Below, one piece after another: positions 24,170-33,485 of a DNA stretch of 64,000 nucleotides; the first letter of the stretch is position 1; the number at the start of each line of letters is the position of its first letter. The stretch is from Cloacibacillus sp. Lineage in GTDB: Bacteria; Synergistota; Synergistia; Synergistales; Synergistaceae. Below the pieces are notes generated by a model, which was given only the letters and a program-made list of their open reading frames with translations, was not told the DNA's origin and did no database searches. The stretch lies in assembly GCA_036655895.1 (NCBI GenBank), contig JAVVPF010000013.1, positions 1 to 64,000 on the forward strand, given 5' to 3'. The position numbers were made by a program, and so were the translations under genes.

Positions 24170-26545
24170 TTACCAGTGACGTCGCTTGCTACGTACCATT
24201 ACTGGGATCACGCCAAGCAGAATCAGTATTCCATATCCTGCCATCGCGCAGCCACTTGAGCCGCCATTATCTACTACGGCAGCTTTCTTAAAAAGCACAA
24301 CGCCCTTTTCTGCACTAATATTATCCTTTGGAAGTTCTACGAAATTTTCGTTGTTCAGAGAAAGCTCTTCGGCTTTTTCTTCCTTCCAATTCCATGCATA
24401 CCATTTACCGTCTATATCTGTCTTCGGCAGATATGCTCCAAATGATTTCTTCTGGTTGTTCACCGTAAAAGTGCTCATTGTAATCAGGCTACCAACAGTT
24501 TTGCCTGTATATTTTTGTACCTCTTCCTGTGTCAACATAGTTGGGAATTCCACAAAAGTCCCGCTGACCAGAGGCGTTACGTTAGGTACTTCGTATGTAT
24601 CAAGTTTTTCTGGCTTCATATAACGATATGCGGGATAATCTGCGTTAAGCGCCACCGGCAGGAATCCTTTTTTGCTCTCGCCTATTCTGTTGTACCAGTA
24701 GTTACCAAAATTGCGGCAACCCATCGGCTCAACTGTAAGCGCCGCATGCACACTGGCCCACTGATCCATATAGAAGACGAACGTTCCCTTCGGGAAGGTT
24801 ACAGTTTTTTTGGCAAGCTCCACTCCGGTAATGCCGGTTTCAAGTTGCGAGACGGTTATTTCAAATCCATCCCTGCCAATGAAATTGACATTTTTACCAA
24901 ATGCAGTGACCTTGTACGCCTCCACCTCTACAGTCGTATCTTTTGCTAGGCGTTGTATACGCACACCCGTGTTTGCTATTCTAGCAGCAACGGCTGCGTC
25001 TGCGGATACGATGTACGCATATGGCCGTTCAACATATGAATACGGAGTATTCTTATCATATGTCACATAACGGGAGCGGCTTACCCGTGCGGGGAAGTAA
25101 TCTGCTGAGACTATTGGCTGGTCAGGAGATGACGGATCTCTAACAAGGCGGAGGATAGGAACACCTTTTTCTCCAGGTATTTCTACATCTACGGATACAG
25201 GATCACCGTTCATCAGTTTTACTACAAGCTTGCTTCGGTCTGTAGCCATCGTTTTACGTGCGTCATCCACAGCTTTCTTAAGTTTTGGGCCAAGCTCATC
25301 GTCTGCAAAGGCTTTTATCATCGTTTCATAGACAATTTCGTTCGCCTGGATACGGCGTTCGTAATTGGTAGTCACACCTCCGCTAGGCGTGCGCGATTCT
25401 GAAAGAAGCCCGAACGCGCCTTTAAGACGTCCTGCCGTATCTGTTATGCCCTCTTCTGGATTGCCTTCCTGAATATCAGTATAGGCAACGGGATATTTGT
25501 CGCTTGAAGTAAACTTAGTACCATCCCAGTACTCTGCTTTCCCTTTTGCTGTCGTGCCGCTTCCAATATAAAACCACCACTCGAGTCCTTTCTTGCGAAG
25601 GGCCGTCTTGACAAGGTTTTCCAACGATTTATCCCCATCGTGCGCAAGAACGTTGAGTTCTTCTGGTGTGTTGGGATTGTTTGTAAAGAGCGTGGTTATA
25701 TCGAATTTGTAGAACGTGCCGGTAGTCACTTTATCTCCCATTTGATGCGCATCGGCAATAAAATGGGGCTCATAAGCATTGACCATTCTGTGCATGAGGC
25801 GTGTAATGGGAGACTCAAAACCGGTATTATCTCTGTTCTGATCAAGACCGCCGCTATCATTGGCCCAGTCAAACTCTGTTCCATTGGCTTTGTAACGGCG
25901 CGGCTTTACGGTATCAGTGCCACGCTGGTACTTCCACAAACCATCGAGATTATAGCGTGGCCATATTATCACTGTAACCTTATCAAGAAGTGGGGTGAGA
26001 TCTCCGTCTGCCAAGCGTTTGGCAAGAACAAGCATCGCTTCACTGCCAGCAATCTCTCCGCCGTGTATTGAAGCCTCGATCCACACAATCGGCTTACCCA
26101 GTGCCTTGACATCTTTGGGGTCAAATACGGCAGTGCTGCTAAAAACCAACAGAGGGGATTTAAAAGTCCTTAGCGGCTCCCCAAGACCCGGAGGTGAATT
26201 TTTATTATCATACGTAGCGAATTCGCTGACATAACGCATTTGCATGTGAGTTTTTGGAAGGGATTCAAGGTAGGCCTCCATATCTTCCTGAGAGGTTACA
26301 CGGCCTATCTCTCCCATTGCAGTTGAGCTATAGCCTTCATGCGTAAAAGTAGGGATGTCATATTTTACTCTATTTACGTTAAAATAATCTTCCACAACTT
26401 TTGGATATTTTTTGTAACCAGCGGCAGCATCACTGCTTCCGCCATTGTACCCACCCCACTCAATAACCGGATAATTTGAGGCAATCGCCGGATAAATAGC
26501 GAGAGCAGCTATAAGCGCAACTAAAATACCGATGTGTTTCTTCAA
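24170..26545 (-). CDS. M14-family zinc carboxypeptidase with Synerg-CTERM-type anchor
   Basis: Secreted/surface zinc carboxypeptidase, 791 aa. The signal peptide (residues 1-22) ends IYPAIASNYP. The zinc ligands are the HGGE motif in EASIHGGEIAGSEAM (~150-164) and a later His in IADAHQMGDKV. The substrate-binding NRDN and the general-base Glu region LLSESRTPSGG are also visible. A long beta-rich C-terminal part ends with DNGGSSGCAMAGYG, a hydrophobic helix and RSKRRHW, the Synerg-CTERM layout. TTG 26545 has GGAGGTG 8 bases upstream. Codon use is visibly AT-richer than in neighbouring operons, suggesting acquisition with the island. Likely trims peptides outside the cell to feed amino acid fermentation. 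Confidence 0.85.
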   Translation of the reverse strand: MKKHIGILVALIAALAIYPAIASNYPVIEWGGYNGGSSDAAAGYKKYPKVVEDYFNVNRVKYDIPTFTHEGYSSTAMGEIGRVTSQEDMEAYLESLPKTHMQMRYVSEFATYDNKNSPPGLGEPLRTFKSPLLVFSSTAVFDPKDVKALGKPIVWIEASIHGGEIAGSEAMLVLAKRLADGDLTPLLDKVTVIIWPRYNLDGLWKYQRGTDTVKPRRYKANGTEFDWANDSGGLDQNRDNTGFESPITRLMHRMVNAYEPHFIADAHQMGDKVTTGTFYKFDITTLFTNNPNTPEELNVLAHDGDKSLENLVKTALRKKGLEWWFYIGSGTTAKGKAEYWDGTKFTSSDKYPVAYTDIQEGNPEEGITDTAGRLKGAFGLLSESRTPSGGVTTNYERRIQANEIVYETMIKAFADDELGPKLKKAVDDARKTMATDRSKLVVKLMNGDPVSVDVEIPGEKGVPILRLVRDPSSPDQPIVSADYFPARVSRSRYVTYDKNTPYSYVERPYAYIVSADAAVAARIANTGVRIQRLAKDTTVEVEAYKVTAFGKNVNFIGRDGFEITVSQLETGITGVELAKKTVTFPKGTFVFYMDQWASVHAALTVEPMGCRNFGNYWYNRIGESKKGFLPVALNADYPAYRYMKPEKLDTYEVPNVTPLVSGTFVEFPTMLTQEEVQKYTGKTVGSLITMSTFTVNNQKKSFGAYLPKTDIDGKWYAWNWKEEKAEELSLNNENFVELPKDNISAEKGVVLFKKAAVVDNGGSSGCAMAGYGILILLGVIPVMVRSKRRHW

Positions 26546-27154
26546 CTCTTAGCACCTCCAATGATTTGTGTTAATTTACGTTGTTTGGTGTTGTACACTG
26601 TCGGGATCCTATTTGCACCTCCTCTTTCCCATAAATAATTATCTATAAGGCCATCACAACTAAAATTATCGTATGTATCGGAAAAACAAACAGAATTTAA
26701 ATCAACTATTAGCCTATACCACATTAATGGCAACATTTATGTAACTTTATACAATTAATGCATGGCGACAATCATAAATTACAGTATATATATTGTCAAT
26801 ATTTTATATTTTCATAACGTTATAGTTTATATACTCACAAATCATACGAAGCAATGATTCTACAATACCCTTTATATCTAGTTTATAAACAAAAGAATAT
26901 AATGTTGCACATGCTTTAGTGATGTTTCTGTAAAACTCACTATAGAGTGCAAATGGTATATTAACCGAGTTTGCACCCTTGAATTAACGTTTTTCAAATT
27001 TACTAGAGTTCTCGACCAAAAATTACATAATGAAATCAGCAGAAATACTGTGGATATTGTTCATCCATATAAAATAAAAACCTCACTCATGATACATCGC
27101 TAGTCTCCATCCCCAACTGCTGCTTACTCTGGCATCTGCTAAAACGGCCTATAG
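26546..27154. other. AT-rich non-coding stretch upstream of the M14 gene
   Basis: About 600 bases without a supportable gene. It holds the M14 promoter region and a short inverted repeat, GTGCAAA / TTTGCAC (26947-26953, 26970-26976). A 64-codon frame at 26542-26736 has no family resemblance and is rejected. No integrase, transposase or tRNA was seen. Confidence 0.5.
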
Positions 27155-27228
27155 AAACAAAAAAAGAGTCTCCCGCGCGGGGAAACTCTTTTGATATTTC
27201 AGTTGATTTTTTATTGTCAGCCGTTGAC
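27155..27228 (-). repeat. 74-bp direct repeat, right copy (native dnaJ end)
   Basis: Partner of 22709-22782. Here it is in its natural place: bases 27217-27228 encode the last residues of DnaJ and its stop, and the rest is the dnaJ terminator. The island between the copies therefore begins exactly at the 3' end of dnaJ. Confidence 0.9.
27157..27190 (-). terminator. Terminator of the hrcA-dnaJ cluster
   Basis: Hairpin AGAGTCTCCCG / CGGGGAAACTCT (27165-27175 with 27178-27189, minor bulge), followed on the minus strand by TTTTTTTG. Located 27 bases after the dnaJ stop. Confidence 0.8.
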
Positions 27229-28353
27229 CTGCTGGCCCGTTTCTTTGGCGAGTTCCCTGATGATGGAACGTTCCTTTTCTGTGAGCGTCTTGGGCACTTT
27301 GACCTTGACCAGTATGTTCATGTCGCCGTTCGCCTTGCCCTTTATGCGCGGCATTCCGCGGCCCTTTATGCGAAGCTTGGAACCCGCCTGAGTGCCCGCG
27401 GGAATGTCAAGTTTTTCGGTGCCGTCGAACGTCTCCACCTTTGCCTCACAGCCAAGCGCCGCCTGCGGGTAGGATATTTCAATGGTGGTGTTGAGGTCGT
27501 CTCCCTTGCGCGTGAATCTCGAATCCGGCAGCACTTCCGTAAGTATGAAGAGGTCGCCTGACGGGCCGCCGTTTATCCCGGCTTCGCCTTTGCTTGAGAC
27601 TCTGAGGCGCGTGCCGCTGTCAACGCCCGCTGGTATCTTCACCTCTACGGTCTGCACGCGCTTCACGCGGCCCTTGCCGCGGCATTCGGTGCATACTTTA
27701 TCGATTTTCTTGCCTTTGCCGCCGCAGGCGGAACAGGTGACGTTCTGCTGCATCTGGCCAAAGGGCGTATTTACAACTTCATGGAGCTGGCCCGTGCCGT
27801 GGCAGTGCGGACAAGTCTCAACTTTTGTGCCGGGCTCCGCGCCGCTTCCCGCGCAGTGCTTGCAGGTCTCAAGACGCGGTATCTCCAGCTTGCGTTTTGT
27901 GCCTTTATAGGCCTCTTCGAGCGTGATCTTGACTGTAGCTTCGAGGTCTGCGCCGGCGCGCGGTGCGTTGGGGTTCGCGGAACGCCTTCTGCCTCCGAAG
28001 CCGCCGGCTCCTCCCAGAAGGTCTCCGAACAGGTCGCCCAGGTCTTCCTGCGAGAAGGTCTGTCCCTGGCCGCCGAAGCCGCCAAAACCACCGAAGCCGC
28101 CTCCCTGGCCGCCGGGCGGCATGTCGCCGACAAAGCCGTACTGGTCGTATTGAGCGCGTTTCTGAGGATCGCTCAGCACTTCGTTCGCCTCGTTTATTTC
28201 TTTGTATTTAGCCTCCGCTTCCGCGTTGCCCGGGTTTGCATCGGGATGATACTTCCGCGTTAAAGCACGGTAGGCCTTCTTGATTTCGTCAGCCGATGCT
28301 CCCCGGCTAACACCCAATATTTCATAATAGTCTTTTGTACCGGGAGCAGCCAT
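27217..28353 (-). CDS. dnaJ: Molecular chaperone DnaJ (Hsp40)
   Basis: Type I DnaJ co-chaperone that stimulates the DnaK ATPase, 378 aa. J domain at residues 1-70 with the HPD tripeptide (YHPDANPG); a Gly/Phe-rich linker ([12 protein letters not shown]) follows. The zinc domain has four CxxCxGxG repeats ([32 protein letters not shown]), then C-terminal substrate domains. ATG 28353 has GAGGTG 9 bases upstream. Separated from dnaK by the two DnaK-lid-like genes. Its final codons lie within the 74-bp repeat. Confidence 0.96.
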   Translation of the reverse strand: MAAPGTKDYYEILGVSRGASADEIKKAYRALTRKYHPDANPGNAEAEAKYKEINEANEVLSDPQKRAQYDQYGFVGDMPPGGQGGGFGGFGGFGGQGQTFSQEDLGDLFGDLLGGAGGFGGRRRSANPNAPRAGADLEATVKITLEEAYKGTKRKLEIPRLETCKHCAGSGAEPGTKVETCPHCHGTGQLHEVVNTPFGQMQQNVTCSACGGKGKKIDKVCTECRGKGRVKRVQTVEVKIPAGVDSGTRLRVSSKGEAGINGGPSGDLFILTEVLPDSRFTRKGDDLNTTIEISYPQAALGCEAKVETFDGTEKLDIPAGTQAGSKLRIKGRGMPRIKGKANGDMNILVKVKVPKTLTEKERSIIRELAKETGQQVNG

Positions 28354-28450
28354 CAGCGCTTCACCTCACCAATAAAATTTTGATTTTCATTTGTACGCCG
28401 CAGAAGAGCGGTTTGCGCACGTAATGCCGACTTATCTTTTTTTACTATGC

Positions 28451-28478
28451 GCCGCACAGGATTATACTCCTGTGCGGC
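28451..28478 (-). other. Hairpin upstream of dnaJ
   Basis: Perfect 11-bp stem GCCGCACAGGA / TCCTGTGCGGC with a 6-base loop in the 163-base gap between the 74-codon gene and dnaJ. There is no T run on the minus strand, so it looks like an mRNA processing or stability structure rather than a terminator. Confidence 0.6.
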
Positions 28479-28516
28479 TATTTGTCAAGATTAGTTAAAA
28501 TTTTGGTGAGGTTGGA

Positions 28517-28741
28517 CTACGCGAGCTTTTCCATCTCGTCGAGGACAAATTTAGCTTCGATTTTGATAGAAGTGGCGTCGTCGCCCTGTGCCTTCTCTTC
28601 GAGCTTGGCAAGGCGTTCCTTGAGTTTGATTGCGATTTCGGGCTTTGACGCGCCGGCTGCGGCAAGAGCCGCCTGTGCCTTTGCGATTACTTCTGCTGCT
28701 TCTTTGCGGGCTTCTTTAAGATCCATCTCTTTGTTCATCAT
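28517..28741 (-). CDS. DnaK-lid-like small protein (single copy)
   Basis: 74-aa protein that resembles the C-terminal helical lid of the neighbouring DnaK and little else. Residues 8-74 align along their length with DnaK residues ~500-570. In the last 22 positions 13 are identical to DnaK by eye, including SIK.E.K and V.DEM..LA. It also shares 16 of 22 with repeat 2 of the 158-aa neighbour (SIK.EAKFV.DE). It lacks the ATPase and beta-sandwich domains. All-helical, charged, soluble. ATG 28741 (a second ATG follows directly); SD only moderate (GGAAA ~10 bases up). It lies in the CIRCE-controlled hrcA-dnaJ cluster, so chaperone-linked (inference). Function unknown: possible lid mimic or DnaK/DnaJ/GrpE modulator. 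Confidence 0.75.
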   Translation of the reverse strand: MMNKEMDLKEARKEAAEVIAKAQAALAAAGASKPEIAIKLKERLAKLEEKAQGDDATSIKIEAKFVLDEMEKLA

Positions 28742-28807
28742 AATTCTTTTTCCGTCCTTTCAGGCGTCCGCTTTACAGCGGCCGCGTTCCGATGCTATAA
28801 TTCAGGT

Positions 28808-28866
28808 AGAGTTTTTTCCGCGTTGCTGTATCCGAAGCGTTCCAGCGTTTCGAATACAGTTTTTTT
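28808..28866 (+). ncRNA. Candidate small antisense-orientation transcript between the two lid-like genes
   Basis: On the plus strand TTTACA (28772-28777), an 18-base spacer and TATAAT (28796-28801) resemble a sigma-70 promoter. About 25 bases after the expected start comes a hairpin (CTGTAT / ATACAG outer arms at 28826-28831 and 28854-28859, with further pairing CCGAA/TTTCG and GCG/GCG-type positions), followed by T7 (28860-28866). The product would be about 59 nt. No plus-strand gene explains this terminator. Candidate only. Confidence 0.3.
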
Positions 28867-28870
28867 GTTT

Positions 28871-29347
28871 CTACTTCAGCTTCGCGATCTCGTCCATTAC
28901 AAACTTGGCTTCGACTTTGATCGAAGTGGCGTCTGTGCCGGCGAGTTTCTCTTTCAGATGGGCAAGGCGGGTGATGAGCTTAGCTCTGCACGCGGGGCAG
29001 CCTGCGCCTGATTTGAGGGCTTTTGCGCCTTCGGCGAGAACTTTTTCGCCTTCCTGGACCGCTGTGGGGAAATCTTCCGCCTTAACTTCTGAGCGGGCCG
29101 CGATGTGCTCCGCGAGAAGGTTGAGGGCGTCCACTACGTAGCGGGCCTCGTCTTTGATCGACGCTGCGTTTGTGCCTTCGAGTTTGCGGGAGAGTTTCGC
29201 GACTCTCTCCATTACCGTCGCCTGTTCCGGCTTGTCGGTGTTCCCGGCTGTGGCAAGGTATTTCTTAGCCTCGGCCAGCACTGCTTCGCCTTCCATACGC
29301 GCGTCCTGAAGATCCTGGACTTTCATCTCTGCTTCCATATTATTCAC
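28871..29347 (-). CDS. Tandem DnaK-lid-like protein
   Basis: 158-aa protein built of two ~70-residue copies of the DnaK C-terminal lid: repeat 1 at residues 11-79 and repeat 2 at 91-158. Each ends in the same block as DnaK (SIKDEARYVVDALNLLA and SIKVEAKFVMDEIAKL, versus [17 protein letters not shown] in DnaK). Repeat 2 carries a CPAC (117-120) absent from DnaK and from the 74-aa protein. No other domain, no signal peptide. GTG 29347 has AAGGG 4-5 bases upstream; ATG 29338 and ATG 29326 are alternatives. Lies 110 bases after dnaK in the heat-shock cluster. Function not known. Confidence 0.75.
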   Translation of the reverse strand: MNNMEAEMKVQDLQDARMEGEAVLAEAKKYLATAGNTDKPEQATVMERVAKLSRKLEGTNAASIKDEARYVVDALNLLAEHIAARSEVKAEDFPTAVQEGEKVLAEGAKALKSGAGCPACRAKLITRLAHLKEKLAGTDATSIKVEAKFVMDEIAKLK

Positions 29348-29401
29348 TACACCCTTTCATTCCTCGTCTATGCCGAGGTTCTTTATGTTGCCTATCTTTC
29401 A

Positions 29402-29435
29402 GCCTTTATCACGGGGTCGCCCCCGCGATAAAGGC
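29402..29435 (-). other. Hairpin between dnaK and the tandem lid gene
   Basis: Stem GCCTTTATC / GATAAAGGC (29402-29410, 29427-29435) extended by GGGG/CCCC around a TCGC loop. The minus-strand sequence beyond it (TGAAAGATAGG) has no T run. Suggests mRNA processing or 3'-end protection of dnaK mRNA within the cluster. Confidence 0.6.
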
Positions 29436-29456
29436 AGTCATGCTTATTGGTGAGGA

Positions 29457-31563
<2,107 letters not shown>

Positions 31564-32145
31564 TCAGCCGTTGAACTTTCCTACGCGCACCTGAGGCGCT
31601 TTTAGAACACGGCCGGCCAGTTTGTAGCCGCGGCAGAGCGCGCCTATGATATGCCCGTCCTTTGAGGGGTCGCAGACAGGCTCCATCGTTACCGCCTCAT
31701 GCACCGCGGGGTCGAACTCGCCCTCTATGGGGATAAATTCAAGCCCGAGCTTTTCAAGGCCGTCCGAGAACTGCCTTATGACCATCGACATTCCTTTTGC
31801 AAGGCTGCTCTCCGGGTCGTTTACCGCGGCGGCCAGCCGTTCGAGATTTTCAAAGACCGGAAGCATCTCGTTGACCGCCTGCTCCGCGGCAAGTTTCGCG
31901 TTGCTTTCGCGGTCGCGCTCTATCCTTGATCGAAGATTGAAATAGTCAGCCCTTCCTCGGGCCACCTCCTCCTTCAGTTTTTTGATTTCCTCGTTCAGTT
32001 TCTCCGCCTCCGCCTTCACGGCGGGATCCTGCGGGGTCTCCTCCGCCTGAGGGGCGGCCTGAGCCTCCGAAGCCTGAGGCGGCTGGACGGCCGGCTCTTC
32101 CTGCATCTGAGGTTCGCTGCTGTGATGATCCTTATGGTTGCTCAT
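31564..32145 (-). CDS. grpE: Nucleotide exchange factor GrpE
   Basis: ADP/ATP exchange factor for DnaK, 193 aa. The N-terminal ~50 residues are Gln/Ala/Glu-rich and disordered, followed by a long coiled-coil helix (EKLNEEIKKLKEEVARGRAD). The C-terminal beta-wing contains LEFIPIEGEFDPAVHEAV and ends GYKLAGRVLKAPQVRVGKFN, both GrpE signatures. ATG 32145 has GAGGAG 8 bases upstream and overlaps hrcA by 14 bases, so it is coupled to the repressor. Confidence 0.95.
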   Translation of the reverse strand: MSNHKDHHSSEPQMQEEPAVQPPQASEAQAAPQAEETPQDPAVKAEAEKLNEEIKKLKEEVARGRADYFNLRSRIERDRESNAKLAAEQAVNEMLPVFENLERLAAAVNDPESSLAKGMSMVIRQFSDGLEKLGLEFIPIEGEFDPAVHEAVTMEPVCDPSKDGHIIGALCRGYKLAGRVLKAPQVRVGKFNG

Positions 32146-33166
32146 CTATTCGGTCTCCTCTTTCACCTGATTCGGAGTCCAGCTTGCGCAGTACTCCGTC
32201 TATTGCCGATATGACTTTTTCGTAATCCATGCGCTCCGGGCCGATGACTCCGACCACCGCCTTCTGTCCGCCGGCCTCGCCGGTGGCCGCGACGAGCGCG
32301 GAGCTTTTCATGCCGGGGATGCCGTTCTCGTCCCCTATCATTATGTTCATTTCATTGGCGGAACAGCGCCTCACAAGCTCGGCCATGCAGCTTTCCTCTT
32401 CAATGAAGGAGCAGAGCGCCTTCATCCGGCCGAGGTCCTGAAAGTCCCTCAGCCCCATGACCTGGCTGATGGAGCCTGTGTAAATTTTGGTGCGCGGCGC
32501 TTCCAGCATAGCGTCTATCTCGAGCACCGCCATGACGCATTGTGCATGGCACCGTCCTATTTCGTCGAGCAGCTCGCGGTTGAGCGTTTTTTTTATCTCG
32601 CTCCACGCGCGTCCGGAAAAGGTATTGAGCCTGGACGCCAGCGCGTCGAGTTCTTCCTGCGGGACGTCGGCCGGCATATCTATAAATTTCTGATGCACGA
32701 GGCCGCCCTGGAGCACCACCAGCAAAAGCACCTGCCGCTCGCTCATCCTCACAAAGTTGACGTGATGGAAGCGCACCGTGTCCAGCGGCGTGATGGCCGC
32801 TATGCCTATGTAGTCGGAGGCATGGCTTAGCATGTCAGAGGCTGATTCAAGCATTCTTTCCAGCCCCTGCCTGTGTTCCATCATCTTTTTTAGTAATTTT
32901 ACAGACGGGCCGGCAGTAGTTACACGTTGAAGTACTGAATCCACATATAGTCTATATCCCTGAGTTGTCGGGATCCTTCCCGAAGAGGCGTGCGTCTGTT
33001 TCAGAAAACCCAGGTCCTCAAGGTCGGACATTTCGTTTCTTATGGTTGCGGAGCTGCGCCCTGTCAGATACCTCCGGGAGACCGTTCGGGAGCCGACCGT
33101 TTCGCCGCTTTTGATATATTCGTAAACTACTGAAAGCACCACTTCAAGCTGTCGTTCCGTTATCAT
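32132..33166 (-). CDS. hrcA: Heat-inducible transcription repressor HrcA
   Basis: Represses heat-shock genes by binding CIRCE, with GroEL assistance in known systems; 344 aa, normal length. An N-terminal winged helix (TERQLEVVLSVVYEYIKSGE, then TVGSRTVSRRY and SSATIRNEMSDLEDLGFL) is followed by the GAF-like and dimerisation domains; IGDENGIPGMKSSALVAA and IGPERMDYEKVIS near the C-terminus are typical. First gene of hrcA-grpE-dnaK-lid-lid-dnaJ, preceded by CIRCE and a strong promoter. Confidence 0.96.
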   Translation of the reverse strand: MITERQLEVVLSVVYEYIKSGETVGSRTVSRRYLTGRSSATIRNEMSDLEDLGFLKQTHASSGRIPTTQGYRLYVDSVLQRVTTAGPSVKLLKKMMEHRQGLERMLESASDMLSHASDYIGIAAITPLDTVRFHHVNFVRMSERQVLLLVVLQGGLVHQKFIDMPADVPQEELDALASRLNTFSGRAWSEIKKTLNRELLDEIGRCHAQCVMAVLEIDAMLEAPRTKIYTGSISQVMGLRDFQDLGRMKALCSFIEEESCMAELVRRCSANEMNIMIGDENGIPGMKSSALVAATGEAGGQKAVVGVIGPERMDYEKVISAIDGVLRKLDSESGERGDRIDEQP

Positions 33167-33201
33167 GTCATTTCACCTGTCATTTTAATCCCCTGCCCTT
33201 G

Positions 33202-33228
33202 TTAGCACTCCACTAACATGAGTGCCAA
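33202..33228 (-). promoter_or_regulatory. CIRCE operator of the hrcA operon
   Basis: TTAGCACTC-N9-GAGTGCCAA; one mismatch from the consensus TTAGCACTC-N9-GAGTGCTAA. It lies 36 bases upstream of the hrcA start and just downstream of the expected transcription start, the normal place for HrcA repression. Confidence 0.95.
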
Positions 33229-33246
33229 AGCATTAAGAACTATTAA

Positions 33247-33275
33247 ATAATAATCGTGGTACTAACATTTGTCAA
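33247..33275 (-). promoter_or_regulatory. Promoter of the hrcA operon
   Basis: On the minus strand TTGACA (33270-33275), a 17-base spacer and TATTAT (33247-33252): a near-consensus sigma-70 promoter whose start point would fall near 33240, directly before CIRCE. Confidence 0.85.
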
Positions 33276-33339
33276 TACAGGTCAAAAATTACGCTTAAAC
33301 TTCGCGCCGCGGGCCCTATCATCAGCAGGCAGGGCAAAA

Positions 33340-33385
33340 GCGCAAACGCCGTGACGCGCGGCGCGTTTGCAAGGCATCTTTTTTC
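33340..33385 (+). terminator. Orphan terminator-like hairpin in the hrcA/phosphatase divergent region
   Basis: GCAAACGC / GCGTTTGC (33342-33349, 33363-33370; GC-rich interior), with TTTTTT at 33379-33384. It is oriented for a plus-strand transcript, but no gene precedes it on that strand. The T run is 8 bases from the stem, so termination would be weak. Confidence 0.35.
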
Positions 33386-33414
33386 TTAGCAAAACGCCCC
33401 GCGTAAGGTATAAT
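33386..33414 (+). promoter_or_regulatory. Promoter of the phosphatase-folP-folK operon
   Basis: TTAGCA (33386-33391), a 17-base spacer and a perfect TATAAT (33409-33414). Expected start near 33421, leaving a ~65-base leader before the TTG start at 33486. Confidence 0.7.
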
Positions 33415-33485
33415 AAAAAACGTTTGAAGAACACCCCGCATCGGAAAAAATTCTCAACCGGCGCGGCGCGGCAGGAGTGAATATT

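Noticed and set aside
26542-26736. 64-codon minus-strand frame upstream of the M14 gene
   Set aside because: No ribosome binding site or family match, and it overlaps the M14 leader.
22709-27228. Island as an insertion sequence with terminal repeats
   Set aside because: Repeats are direct, not inverted, no transposase is present, and the repeat is derived from dnaJ.
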